A DNA stretch of 64,000 bases from Litoreibacter albidus (GTDB taxonomy: Bacteria > Pseudomonadota > Alphaproteobacteria > Rhodobacterales > Rhodobacteraceae): contig NZ_FNOI01000003.1 of assembly GCF_900107015.1 (NCBI RefSeq), positions 310,001 through 374,000 on the forward strand, in the 5' to 3' direction. Position 1 is the stretch's first letter. The number at the start of each line of letters is the position of its first letter. Below, piece by piece: positions 52,229 through 61,162 of this stretch. The notes under the pieces are model-generated. The model was not told the origin of the DNA and made no database searches. It saw only the letters and a program-made list of their open reading frames with translations. Both the position numbers and the translations under genes were made by a program.

Positions 52229-53151
52229 TCTGGCCTTTCCGGCAAACCTCTCAGCCACCAGAAACCCGCCTCTGGACCCACCTTGATGCCTGCGGCATCC
52301 CGTTTCGCGCCCCATTATCCGAATGGGCGACCGAGATGCATCTGACGTCCTGCGGATGGTGCCACGGGTTGGACTACTGCATCCCTGACGCGCAAGCGTC
52401 CTTCGTACCATGCCTTGATGCCCCCCTGCGCGCGCAGGTCTCGCCCGATACCAATCTGGACGCGCCGCCCGATTACCTGTGGGGCGCGGTGCGTGGCACG
52501 GGCGATTTGCGCCTCAACTACGCCAAGGCCATCGCCGCGCTGACCAAAACCTTCGGCAACGGCGCGGAATGCAGCACCGCAACCAGCGTTGCACGGCGGT
52601 GGGACATCGGGCTGGCCCGCATCACATGCACCGTTCACCCGCCGCAGCACCTGACAGGCACGCCGAGCCCGCGCCATCAAATGTTCCCCGAAACCGTGCA
52701 TGAGGCGCAGATCGCGATCTATCCGGCATGGCGTCCCGTCCTGTCCAAACGGGTCGCTATGGAATGCGCGACGGCCAAATCCGTCTGGGCCATGCCAACC
52801 GCGCAGCGCCCCGTCCGCATCGCGATCACAGGGGCCAGCCACGATTGGCCGACGGGGATAACACCATTGCCCGTGGGGCTGGCGTGCTCCGACGCAGGGG
52901 CGCTGTTGGTGATCAAATCTCCGCACATCTTTGACCGCTATTCGGACGGTCGGTTGCGCGGAATCGTACTGTCGCGCGGCGCAGATGGTGCGCGCCTCTA
53001 CGCCAATGTCACTGTAACCACCCGCGACGGCCCCGCCACCGCGCGCCGTGCCGTGGCCCATGATCCCTCCGGCCCAGACAAGCTTGATGCTGTCGCGAAG
53101 AGCTTGTCAGCGCGGCTGAATCTGCCGATGGACGTCGAGACCGACGCCTAG
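52225..53151 (+). CDS. Hypothetical protein coupled to the preceding gene
   Basis: 308 residues from GTG 52225, overlapping the previous stop. Predicted soluble, rich in Trp/Pro/Cys; a CGWCHGLDYC cluster near residue 48 could bind metal or form a disulfide. PVRIAITGASHDWPTG and HIFDRYSDGRLRGIVLSRG are other notable segments. No family recognised. Its end overlaps the convergent MATE gene by four bases. Confidence 0.7.
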   Translation: MIWPFRQTSQPPETRLWTHLDACGIPFRAPLSEWATEMHLTSCGWCHGLDYCIPDAQASFVPCLDAPLRAQVSPDTNLDAPPDYLWGAVRGTGDLRLNYAKAIAALTKTFGNGAECSTATSVARRWDIGLARITCTVHPPQHLTGTPSPRHQMFPETVHEAQIAIYPAWRPVLSKRVAMECATAKSVWAMPTAQRPVRIAITGASHDWPTGITPLPVGLACSDAGALLVIKSPHIFDRYSDGRLRGIVLSRGADGARLYANVTVTTRDGPATARRAVAHDPSGPDKLDAVAKSLSARLNLPMDVETDA

Positions 53152-54503
53152 CCTGCGGCCTCGCGCAATTCCCGCAGGCGGTGAACGTAGCGCCACCACA
53201 GGGCGGCAGATGCAAACAGCAAACCAATCACCAGCCCCAGCCACACGCCAACGCCGCCAAAGCCCAACATTACGCCCAGCACATAGCTGGCCGGAATGCC
53301 AAGGCCCCAGTAGCTGATCGCCGCCGCATACATCGGCCAGCGCGTGTCTTGCATGCCGCGCAACAGCCCCAAGGCCATCACCTGCCCCGCATCGACCAGT
53401 TGGAACAAGGCGGCCACCGCCAGCAAGCTGGCACCAATGACCAGAACCGCGTCGCGATCCGCGCTCTCTGGGTCAAGGAAACCCGTCATCAGCAGGTCGG
53501 GCACCGCAAGGAAGGCGATCGTCGCCAACACCACAGCGCCGAACGACAGCAGCACAACCGCCTGCGCGCCCACCGCCAGCCCGCTCCAGTCCTTGCGCCC
53601 CATGGCGCGGCCCGCGCGCACGGTGGCGGCTTGGCTTAGCCCCACGTGGATCATGAACGTCGCGGCGGTGATTTGCAGCGCAATGCCATGCGCCGCCAAT
53701 GGCAAGGTGCCAATCAGCCCGATAATCAGCGCAGAGGCCGAAAACATCCCGCTTTCCGCCAAATTCGTCAGTCCGATAGGCCAGCCCAGCCTGAACACCT
53801 CGCGAAACGCTTCGGGGTCAGGCCGCCAGATGCGTTGAAACAGCACATGCTCGCGCGTCGCAGGTCCACGCACCACGTAAAGGCTCAGCACACCCAAAGT
53901 TATAGCCTGAGAAATCACCGACGCAATCGCCGCCCCGCGCAGCCCCAACTCCGGCATCCCGAGGTTGCCGAAGATCAGGGCGTAATTCACCAAAACGTTC
54001 AAAAACACCGCCATGATTGTCACCCACAGCACAACGCCCGTGCGCTCCAGCGCGGCGAGGTAGCTTTTGATCACCATGACCAGCAGCGCCGGAAACAACC
54101 CGAACCCCGCGATCCGCAGATACTCCTGCGCCAAGGCTGATAGCTCTGGATCTTGGCCCAAGCTGCGCAGCAGCGGGTCCGACCAAACCATCAACGGCAA
54201 GAACAACAGCGCGTAGAGCACCGACAGCCACAGCCCCATGCGGGTCACCCGCCGGATGCGGGTGCTGTTGTCGGACGCCGCGGCTTCCGCCACCATCGGC
54301 ATTACCGCAAACGAGAACCCCGCGCCCATGATGAAGACGACAAAGAAGAACGACGTCGCCAACACGCTCGCCGCCAGCGCGGTGGTGTCATACCAGCCCA
54401 GCATGATCGTATCGACCATCTGCACGGCAAACTGCGCCAGATGCGAGCCGACAAGAGGCAGTCCCAACACGAGGACGGCGCGAAGATGTTGTGTGAATGT
54501 CAT
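53148..54503 (-). CDS. MATE-family multidrug/sodium antiporter (NorM type)
   Basis: 451 residues with twelve hydrophobic helices in two halves of six. Typical MATE segments are LGLPLVGSHLAQFAVQMVDTIMLGWY at the start, IMGAGFSFAVMPMVAEAAA, LGWPIGLTNLAESGMFSASALIIG in the second half, and GLSQAATVRAGRAMGRKD. It exports cationic compounds in exchange for Na+ or H+. The short quoted segments come from both repeats. Confidence 0.92.
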   Translation of the reverse strand: MTFTQHLRAVLVLGLPLVGSHLAQFAVQMVDTIMLGWYDTTALAASVLATSFFFVVFIMGAGFSFAVMPMVAEAAASDNSTRIRRVTRMGLWLSVLYALLFLPLMVWSDPLLRSLGQDPELSALAQEYLRIAGFGLFPALLVMVIKSYLAALERTGVVLWVTIMAVFLNVLVNYALIFGNLGMPELGLRGAAIASVISQAITLGVLSLYVVRGPATREHVLFQRIWRPDPEAFREVFRLGWPIGLTNLAESGMFSASALIIGLIGTLPLAAHGIALQITAATFMIHVGLSQAATVRAGRAMGRKDWSGLAVGAQAVVLLSFGAVVLATIAFLAVPDLLMTGFLDPESADRDAVLVIGASLLAVAALFQLVDAGQVMALGLLRGMQDTRWPMYAAAISYWGLGIPASYVLGVMLGFGGVGVWLGLVIGLLFASAALWWRYVHRLRELREAAG

Positions 54504-54722
54504 GCAAAAAGCCTTAGGCCGATGCGGCCCCTAGGGCAAACCAAATAGAGCGGCAGCGGCCGCACCTCGGGTGTGCATTGCCAAACACTTGCCGCGATTG
54601 CGCCGCGTGGCGGCTTTATTCCTTGTGCAGACAGGGCATCGTAAAGTCTTGGTCCGGCAGGTGCCGAACCGCTAGTGCCACCCTGCCGCAAGGCATGACC
54701 CAGTAACGAGAGCCCGTATCAC

Positions 54723-54998
54723 ATGCCCCTGCCCTTACCTTCGGAATCCCCGCGCGCCCTCTTGGCCCGCTTCCTCACCGATACCTCCGGTGCCGTCGTC
54801 ACTGACTGGGTGGTGCTGACCGCCGCCATCGCGGGCATCGGCGTCGCCGTGGTCACGATCACCAACGTCGGGGTGGAGCGGTCTTCTTCCAACATTCAGA
54901 AGTGTCTGGAAATTCAGGGCGATAAATGGGGCGGCACCAACGGTGGCGACTATGGGCAGCGGCTGGAAAGCATCCAAAACGAGTGTGGCGCGCTGTAA
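54723..54998 (+). CDS. Flp/Fap-pilin-like protein
   Basis: 91 residues. FLTDTSGAVVTDWVVLTAAIAG followed by IGVAVVTITNVGVERSSSNI is the hydrophobic class-III signal of Flp-type pilins, where alphaproteobacterial members usually have a D-x-S/E-G-x-V-T-x-E/D-W pattern. The C-terminal half (KCLEIQGDKWGGTNGGDYGQR, two cysteines) is longer than usual. No tad/cpa genes are nearby. It is a single orphan gene upstream of parE; role in adhesion is possible but unproven. Confidence 0.65.
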   Translation: MPLPLPSESPRALLARFLTDTSGAVVTDWVVLTAAIAGIGVAVVTITNVGVERSSSNIQKCLEIQGDKWGGTNGGDYGQRLESIQNECGAL

Positions 54999-55082
54999 CC
55001 CGCCAGTTTCGCGTACACACGCCATAAACCGCCCTTCCCCCCGCTAGCCCGCTCTGCCATAATCGCGCTCAAACCAACAAAA

Positions 55083-57047
55083 ATGAGCAGCGGTATGAGC
55101 GACCTTCTTTCCAGTGGGCCAGATGACTACAACGCCTCCTCTATCGAGGTTCTCGAGGGTCTGGAGCCCGTGCGCAAACGCCCCGGTATGTATATCGGCG
55201 GCACCGACGAGCGCGCGTTGCACCACTTGGTGGCCGAGGTGCTCGACAACTCGATGGATGAGGCCGTCGCCGGTCACGCCAACCGCATCGAGGTGACGCT
55301 GAACGCCGATTACTCCATCACCATCAGCGATAACGGGCGCGGCATCCCGATCGACCCGCACCCCAAGTTTCCCGACAAATCCGCGCTGGAGGTCATCTTG
55401 TGCACCCTGCACGCGGGCGGCAAATTCTCTGGCAAGGCCTACCAGACCTCCGGCGGTTTGCACGGCGTCGGGGCTTCGGTGGTCAACGCGCTGTCCGACA
55501 GCATGGTGGTGCAGGTGGCCCGCAACAAGGAACTCTACGAGCAGCGTTTTTCGCGCGGTATCCCGCTGGGCCCCGTGGAAAAAGTCGGCCCGACCCAAAA
55601 CCGCCGCGGCACCACGGTGACCTTCCATGCGGACGCCGAAATCTTCGGCGCGCACCGCTTCAAGCCCGCGCGGCTATTCAAATCCATCCGTTCCAAGGCG
55701 TATCTCTTCTCTGGCGTGGAAATCCGCTGGAAAACCGAGATCGACGACGGTGAAACCCCCGCCACCGCGACCTTCCACTTTCCGGGCGGCTTGGCGGACT
55801 ACCTCTCCGAAACACTTGGCAAATCAACCACCTACGCCGATGCCGCCTTTGCAGGCACCGTCGACTTCAACGAGAAATTCGGCGCCGCAGGCAAGGTCGA
55901 ATGGGCCATCAACTGGACCCCTGCCCGCGACGGTTTCATCCAAAGCTACTGTAACACCGTGCCCACGCCCGAGGGCGGCACGCACGTTACCGGCTTCTGG
56001 GCCGCGATCCTCAAGGGCATCAAGGCCTACGGCGAGCTGACCCACAACAAAAAGGCCGCGCAGATCACCCGTGACGACCTGATCTCCGGCGGCTGTGCGC
56101 TGGTGTCCTGCTTCATCGCGGAACCTGCCTTCGTGGGCCAAACCAAGGACCGCCTGTCGACCGAGGCCGCGGCCAAAATGACCGAAGGGGCTGTGCGCGA
56201 CCACTTCGACAACTGGCTGGCCTCCGACACCAAATCTGCCGGTGCGATCCTCGACTTCCTTGTGCTGCGCGCCGAGGAACGTCTGCGCCGTAAGCAGGAG
56301 AAAGAGACCTCCCGCAAGTCCGCCACCAAGAAGCTGCGCCTGCCGGGCAAGCTGACCGATTGCACGTCCAAAACCCGCGAGGGCACGGAGCTGTTCATCG
56401 TGGAGGGCGACTCGGCCGGTGGCTCCGCCAAGGGCGCGCGCAATCGTGTTAATCAGGCGCTTTTGCCGCTCAAGGGTAAAATCCTGAACGTGCTGGGCGC
56501 GGCGTCCGGCAAGTTGCATTCCAACTCCGAAATCTCCGATCTGTGCGAGGCGCTTGGTGTTGGCATGGGCACCAAGTTCAACGTCGAGGACCTGCGCTAC
56601 GACAAGATCATCATCATGACCGATGCGGATGTCGACGGCGCGCATATCGCGTCACTGCTGATGACGTTCTTCTTCATCCAGATGCGCCCGCTCATTGACC
56701 AAGGCCACCTCTATCTGGCCTGCCCGCCGCTCTATCGCCTGACCCAAGGCCCCAAACGCCTCTATGTGGCCGACGATATTGAGAAGGACGCGGCGATGGC
56801 CAAGGGCTTGGGCGGTAAGGGTAAAATTGACCTGCAACGCTTCAAGGGCCTGGGCGAGATGGACGCGAAGGACCTCAAAGAGACGACGATGGACCCCACC
56901 TCCCGCAAACTCATCCGCGTGACGGTGCAAGAGGACGAGCCGGGCGAGACCGGCGACCTGGTCGAGCGCCTGATGGGCAAAAAACCGGAGCTACGGTTCG
57001 AGTACATCCAGCAGAACGCGAAGTTTGTTGAGGATGTGGATGTTTAG
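55083..57047 (+). CDS. parE: DNA topoisomerase IV subunit B
   Basis: 654 residues, the size of ParE (GyrB is about 800). GHKL ATPase motifs: AEVLDNSMDEA (Asn56), SDNGRGIPID and GGLHGVGASVVNALS. TOPRIM motifs: LFIVEGDSAGGSAKGARNR and IIMTDADVDGAHI, then a KGLGEMDAKDLKETTMDP tail. It decatenates daughter chromosomes with ParC. An ATG at 55095 is an alternative start. Monocistronic. Confidence 0.95.
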   Translation: MSSGMSDLLSSGPDDYNASSIEVLEGLEPVRKRPGMYIGGTDERALHHLVAEVLDNSMDEAVAGHANRIEVTLNADYSITISDNGRGIPIDPHPKFPDKSALEVILCTLHAGGKFSGKAYQTSGGLHGVGASVVNALSDSMVVQVARNKELYEQRFSRGIPLGPVEKVGPTQNRRGTTVTFHADAEIFGAHRFKPARLFKSIRSKAYLFSGVEIRWKTEIDDGETPATATFHFPGGLADYLSETLGKSTTYADAAFAGTVDFNEKFGAAGKVEWAINWTPARDGFIQSYCNTVPTPEGGTHVTGFWAAILKGIKAYGELTHNKKAAQITRDDLISGGCALVSCFIAEPAFVGQTKDRLSTEAAAKMTEGAVRDHFDNWLASDTKSAGAILDFLVLRAEERLRRKQEKETSRKSATKKLRLPGKLTDCTSKTREGTELFIVEGDSAGGSAKGARNRVNQALLPLKGKILNVLGAASGKLHSNSEISDLCEALGVGMGTKFNVEDLRYDKIIIMTDADVDGAHIASLLMTFFFIQMRPLIDQGHLYLACPPLYRLTQGPKRLYVADDIEKDAAMAKGLGGKGKIDLQRFKGLGEMDAKDLKETTMDPTSRKLIRVTVQEDEPGETGDLVERLMGKKPELRFEYIQQNAKFVEDVDV

Positions 57048-57060
57048 AGACGCATTTTAT

Positions 57061-57771
57061 TTAATCGTGCTCGTCGGGAGTTCGATCTAACCAACTCGGA
57101 TATTTATAGACCTCTTTATAGGCCTCGTAATCGCCATTCTTAATTAATGACCTTGCTAGATCAGGCTTGGCATCCCACCCCTTTTTTCCATCCAAAAGTA
57201 ATTTGAGAACGAATGTCTCATCTTTCAGAGCAGAAACTGGGTGCGTTACATAGTGTGTATCCAGACGTTCTGATCCAATCCTCTTTATGACTGCCGCGAT
57301 GGCGTCTATCGCGTCCGTGACCTTTTGACGTGACGCACTTTCAAGCTTTACTGACCCCATCCTGTAATCATAGTCGGAGTGGGCAATACGCTTGTCGCTC
57401 CAGTTTTTAGCAAAGGCTGCTTTTGTCTTAGCTTCTTGAATTAGTTTCCGAAGTTCTTGGTCATTTGTTTGTTTTGAAATCTCTCTCAACAATCCCAAAC
57501 TTAATGGCCTACGCTTTATTCGACTAGCCCCTTCATCGTTAAAACGTCGCAAACGTATCAAGACACTTTCCCAAAGGGAAATTTCAATTGTTTGGGCAAA
57601 GCTCCCAGAAATCGAATTGAGTAACTCAACTCTTTCCTTGTTTTTACCAAATAACTCTCGATATGATCGCCACATCAATCGCAGTTCGAAAAGATCACTT
57701 TTGAGCAGGTGGAATTCTTTGGCAATCTGTTCACCAAATTCTTCAACATGTTTATCCGGAATATCGTCCAT
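57061..57771 (-). CDS. AbiU2-like HEPN-type protein (possible abortive infection)
   Basis: About 236 residues from ATG 57771 (ATG 57813 is an alternative; both have weak ribosome-binding sites). Helical protein whose DKRIAHSDYDYRMG segment resembles the RNase-like motif region of AbiU2-family HEPN proteins; IEISLWESVLIRLRRFND earlier also fits that family. Its base composition is clearly lower in GC than parE and the cytochrome gene on either side, indicating horizontal acquisition. A defence role is inferred; no toxin-antitoxin partner is evident. Confidence 0.65.
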   Translation of the reverse strand: MDDIPDKHVEEFGEQIAKEFHLLKSDLFELRLMWRSYRELFGKNKERVELLNSISGSFAQTIEISLWESVLIRLRRFNDEGASRIKRRPLSLGLLREISKQTNDQELRKLIQEAKTKAAFAKNWSDKRIAHSDYDYRMGSVKLESASRQKVTDAIDAIAAVIKRIGSERLDTHYVTHPVSALKDETFVLKLLLDGKKGWDAKPDLARSLIKNGDYEAYKEVYKYPSWLDRTPDEHD

Positions 57772-58081
57772 GTTAAGCCACTCTACAAAACTAACTTCCA
57801 GAAGAGTGTGCATACCAATTTTCGAAGTAGCAAGTTTGATCGCGTCAAATTTCTACTATAAGAAGTACTATGAGGTTAGCACAAGCCGCGCATCGCCGTC
57901 ACGCGGGGTGGCGATCTAACGCTAGTGACTGCCACTTTATGGCTGCCAAACTCCTCCCCCAAAACTGACCGTCCCCAGCATCAGCAAAATCGCCGCCCCA
58001 TGGGGCGTGACGGCGATGCGCGGCGGCTACGCCTTGATTCCGCGCGGGGGAGAGCGCCCGACGTTTTGCCGACCGCCAAGA

Positions 58082-58471
58082 TCACTCCACCTGAAGCGTC
58101 TGCAAATACTCCGCCACCGCCAGCAAGGGCTGCGGCACGGGGGTCATGACGCCGTCCAGTTCGATCTGGTCCATCGGCCCCTCGAACCAGCTGCCGAACT
58201 CCGGCATCGCGGTCTCGAACTTGGGGTTGCGGTGGAAGCCGTCGATGGTGCTCAGCACCCGCTCCATCGGGAAAGCCCCGCCGTTGCGCGCACTTAGCGT
58301 GGTCAGGTTCGCAGGCTTGCGCTTCAACCCCGCCGCCACCCAGCCCGTGCCCGCGCCATCCACCCCGTGGCAGGCCGTGCAATTTTCCGCAAACAACTGC
58401 GCGCCCGAGGGCGGCTCCGGCGCGGTGCATCCTGCAAGTGCCCCAACGGCCAATATATAAACGAGTTTCAT
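58082..58471 (-). CDS. Cytochrome c-type lipoprotein
   Basis: 129 residues from ATG 58471 with GGGAGG five bases upstream. The N terminus has a lipoprotein signal (YILAVGALAGC, lipobox LAGC). The heme-binding motif CTACH is in ENCTACHGVDGAGTG, and the distal Met may be in SAMPEFGSWF-like AMPEFGSWF. A class I c-type cytochrome anchored to a membrane; electron-carrier role inferred. Confidence 0.9.
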   Translation of the reverse strand: MKLVYILAVGALAGCTAPEPPSGAQLFAENCTACHGVDGAGTGWVAAGLKRKPANLTTLSARNGGAFPMERVLSTIDGFHRNPKFETAMPEFGSWFEGPMDQIELDGVMTPVPQPLLAVAEYLQTLQVE

Positions 58472-58582
58472 CTGCGCCTCCCGAGTGTTGTTTTGCGGTG
58501 ATCCTAGCACCCTACCTGCCGCTCGCCTTGCGCCATGTCAAACCCTCTTGCCCAATGTGCGAACTCTTGCCACTGTGCGTCT

Positions 58583-59266
58583 ATGCGTGTGCTGTTTCTT
58601 CTTATGTTCCTTGGCCTTACCGCCTGCGGCAGGCCCCTGACCAAAGCGGAGCTGCAATTCGCCGCCGACTTCCACGGCCCCGATCTGGACGCCAGCAAGG
58701 TGCGCGTCCGCGCGGCCCCTGTGTTGAAGCTCTACCGCGCCACCTACCCCACGCCGCCGCGTACCACCTGCGTGCAAAAGCTGTTCCCGCCCGCCAAGGG
58801 ACCGACGGTCTCCGGCTCCCCCGCCGCGACCGTTTTGTTCAACACGGTCAATGTGAACCCCGACTACCACGCCCGCAACTACCTGCCCGCCTACCCCGAG
58901 GCGTCCTTGCTGCTGGCGACCATGTTCCTCGCCCACGAGCTGATCCACGTCTGGCAGTGGCAAAACCGTGAGTTGACCGGCTACCACCCCCTCAAGGCCG
59001 CGCGCGAGCACCAGAACCAGCCGGACCCCTATCTGTTCGAGCTGTCCTCCAGCCGTAAACTGCTCGACTTCGGCTATGAGCAGCAAGGCGCCATCGCGGA
59101 GGAATACGTCTGCTGTGCAGCCCTTGCCCCGAAAGCCGCCCGCACCGCACGGCTGGAGGCCTTGCTGGGCGAGCATTTCGACCTGCGCGCGATGACCGCC
59201 CGCTTGGATCAGTCCGAAGTAGTGCTGCCGTGGGACGGGGTGGAGTTGAACGGAATCTGTGATTAG
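58583..59266 (+). CDS. Lipoprotein with HELIH zinc-peptidase-like motif
   Basis: 227 residues from ATG 58583; 16 in-frame codons upstream overlap the divergent gene's region and are rejected. Lipoprotein signal MRVLFLLMFLGLTACG (lipobox LTAC). LATMFLAHELIHVWQWQNRE carries an HExxH motif and, about 60 residues on, AIAEEYVCC offers a third-ligand Glu, compatible with a metallopeptidase-like fold. Family annotation is normally hypothetical; proteolysis is inference. Confidence 0.7.
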   Translation: MRVLFLLMFLGLTACGRPLTKAELQFAADFHGPDLDASKVRVRAAPVLKLYRATYPTPPRTTCVQKLFPPAKGPTVSGSPAATVLFNTVNVNPDYHARNYLPAYPEASLLLATMFLAHELIHVWQWQNRELTGYHPLKAAREHQNQPDPYLFELSSSRKLLDFGYEQQGAIAEEYVCCAALAPKAARTARLEALLGEHFDLRAMTARLDQSEVVLPWDGVELNGICD

Positions 59267-59289
59267 GCTTCACGTCGGAGGAGACCAGA

Positions 59290-60009
59290 ATGAACACATA
59301 TGATTTGAGCGGCCGCGTCGCCGTTGTAACAGGCGGGGCGCAGGGGATCGGCTTGGCGGTAACGGAACGGCTGCAAGCCTCCGGCGCCAAGGTCGCGGTA
59401 TGGGACATGCAAGGCGCCAGCTCAGGTGACGCGCAGATGGTCTGCGACATCGCCGATATGGCGTCTGTGAAAGCGGCGCTTGCTGCGACGGAAGCCGCCC
59501 TTGGGCCGGTGGACATCTTGGTGAACTCTGCCGGCATCGCGGGGCCAAACGCCCCGATCGGGGAGTACGATGACGCCGCTTGGGCACAGATCATCGCTAT
59601 CAACCTCACCGGCACCTACAACACCAACAAGGCGGTGCTGGCGGGCATGCAAAGCCGCGACTATGGCCGTATCGTCAACATTGCGTCCATCGCGGGCAAA
59701 GAAGGCAACCCGAACGCTTGCGCCTATTCGGCGTCCAAAGCAGGCGTCATCGGCTTCACCAAATCGGCAGGCAAAGAGAACGCCGCCCATAATATCGCGG
59801 TGAATTGCGTCACCCCTGCCGCGGCCCGCACGCCGATTTTCGACCAGATGAGCGAGGAGCACATCGACTACATGCTCTCGAAGATCCCGCGCGCACGGTT
59901 CCTAGAGGTCGAGGAGGCCGCAAGCATGATCGCGTGGATCGTATCCGCCGAGAACTCCTTTACCACAGGCGCAGTGTTTGACCTCTCCGGCGGTCGGGCA
60001 ACGTATTGA
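59290..60009 (+). CDS. SDR-family NAD(P)-dependent oxidoreductase
   Basis: 239 residues: VAVVTGGAQGIGLAVTERL cofactor loop, WDMQG, VNSAGIAGPNAP, NIASIAGKEGNPNACAYSAS with YSASK catalytic Tyr/Lys, and VNCVTPAAARTPIF. The C terminus GAVFDLSGGRATY is typical of 3-oxoacyl-ACP- and sugar-type SDRs (e.g. 2-keto-3-deoxy-L-fuconate dehydrogenase relatives). Its stop overlaps the next gene's TTG start. Confidence 0.9.
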   Translation: MNTYDLSGRVAVVTGGAQGIGLAVTERLQASGAKVAVWDMQGASSGDAQMVCDIADMASVKAALAATEAALGPVDILVNSAGIAGPNAPIGEYDDAAWAQIIAINLTGTYNTNKAVLAGMQSRDYGRIVNIASIAGKEGNPNACAYSASKAGVIGFTKSAGKENAAHNIAVNCVTPAAARTPIFDQMSEEHIDYMLSKIPRARFLEVEEAASMIAWIVSAENSFTTGAVFDLSGGRATY

Positions 60010-60356
60010 ACATCAAGGCAAGAACCGTCTTGAGCATGGTCGGCTATAGCTTGGTTACGATGCTCATTGTGGTGGCGGGCGTCGCGGTGGTGTTGCCCAT
60101 GATAGAGCCACAATCAAACGTCAGGTATCAAACCGTCAAAATTTTGGCGCGCGGCACATCCAGTGTGAGCGATCAATCCGCCGCGCGTGGAGAGCCGCTG
60201 GTCGAGGTGCAGCTGCCGGACGGGCAAATACTTCGCCTGCCGGGTATGTATTATGCAGTTCATACCACTCTGGAGACGGCCTGCCTGCGCACAAGCCAAG
60301 GTCGCTTCACCGGCGTAATAAAACGGGATCTGCGCCCGATAAATCAGTGCGGCTAG
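60006..60356 (+). CDS. Small membrane-anchored hypothetical protein
   Basis: Up to 116 residues from TTG 60006, overlapping the SDR stop; an alternative ATG lies at 60036. One N-terminal membrane helix (LVTMLIVVAGVAVVLPM) and a soluble part with LVEVQLPDGQILRLPGMYY. No family recognised. Cotranscription with the SDR is suggested by the overlap. Confidence 0.5.
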   Translation: MNIKARTVLSMVGYSLVTMLIVVAGVAVVLPMIEPQSNVRYQTVKILARGTSSVSDQSAARGEPLVEVQLPDGQILRLPGMYYAVHTTLETACLRTSQGRFTGVIKRDLRPINQCG

Positions 60357-60376
60357 CGGTCTTTCAACTGCGCTCC

Positions 60377-60544
60377 CTACGCCGCAATGCGTGCGCCCAT
60401 CCGGGCCATCTCCGGCCCTGTCAGCTCGGTCTTCATGGCCTTTGGCGAGGCCTCGTATTTTGCATAGATCTTACGGCTGCGTTCTACCGTTCGCATCGCT
60501 TTAACGGCGGGGGTGAAGGCGATGTCGTGATGCGCGTTCGGCAT
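60377..60544 (-). pseudogene. Truncated pyridoxamine-oxidase-like remnant
   Basis: 55 residues from ATG 60544: MPNAHHDIAFTPAVKAMRTV, RSRKIYAKYEAS and LTGPEMARMGARIAA, then stop. This resembles the N terminus of large pyridoxamine 5'-phosphate oxidase-family flavoproteins, which start with HxxIAFTPAVKA and continue for another 250 or so residues. Here the stop comes right where the flavin-binding barrel should begin. Probably a decayed remnant, though a functional short protein cannot be excluded. Confidence 0.5.
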
Positions 60545-60663
60545 GGTTAAGGCTTCGTTTCGGTTGGCCCAGGGTAGCTGGCCGCTTGCCCTTTGCCGGA
60601 ACTCCATGCATCACTTCTACGTCACGACGCCCGATTTCCACTGAAAGCCACGGACAGACAGCC

Positions 60664-61113
60664 ATGAACACCACATCCTACGCCCTGATTATGCTGGCCG
60701 CGGGCATCGGAATTCCCGTGCTCGCCGCCCTGAACGCCAGCCTTGGGCGCACGATCGGGGCCCCAGCCGCAGCCTCCGTTGTGCTGTTTGCGGTGGCGTT
60801 CCTCAGCGCGTTGGTGGTGGCCATCATCACCGGTCCCGCCGCCATCGCCAAGGTCGCGACAGCGCCAAAACACCTGCTATTGGCGGGGGTGCTGATTGCC
60901 TTCTACGTGCTGACCATCACCTACATCGCGCCGCACTTCGGCATCGGAAACGCGGTGTTCTTCGTGCTATTGGGGCAATTGATATCGGCCGCGCTCATCG
61001 ACCACTTCGGCCTGTTCGGCGCGGTGCAAACACCCCTCACGCTGACGCGGGCAGCGGGGATCGCGGTGATGGCAGGTGGGGTCTTTCTGACCCAAATCAC
61101 GGGCCGCCCCTAA
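60664..61113 (+). CDS. DMT-family (DUF606/YdcZ-type) small transporter
   Basis: 149 residues, start ATG 60664 (MNTTSYALIMLAAGIGIPV); the longer frame to 60586 has no family match. Five hydrophobic helices with the DUF606 pattern IPVLAALNASLGRTIGAPAAAS and NAVFFVLLGQLISAALIDHFG. Such half-size transporters of the drug/metabolite superfamily act as dimers. Substrate unknown. Confidence 0.85.
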   Translation: MNTTSYALIMLAAGIGIPVLAALNASLGRTIGAPAAASVVLFAVAFLSALVVAIITGPAAIAKVATAPKHLLLAGVLIAFYVLTITYIAPHFGIGNAVFFVLLGQLISAALIDHFGLFGAVQTPLTLTRAAGIAVMAGGVFLTQITGRP

Positions 61114-61162
61114 AAGGGGGCTGGCACGTCGTTCCAATAAATCAGCCGTTTAGCGGGAAAAG

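Noticed and set aside
55824-56645. 273-codon minus-strand frame in parE
   Set aside because: Shadow of the conserved ATPase and TOPRIM coding sequence.
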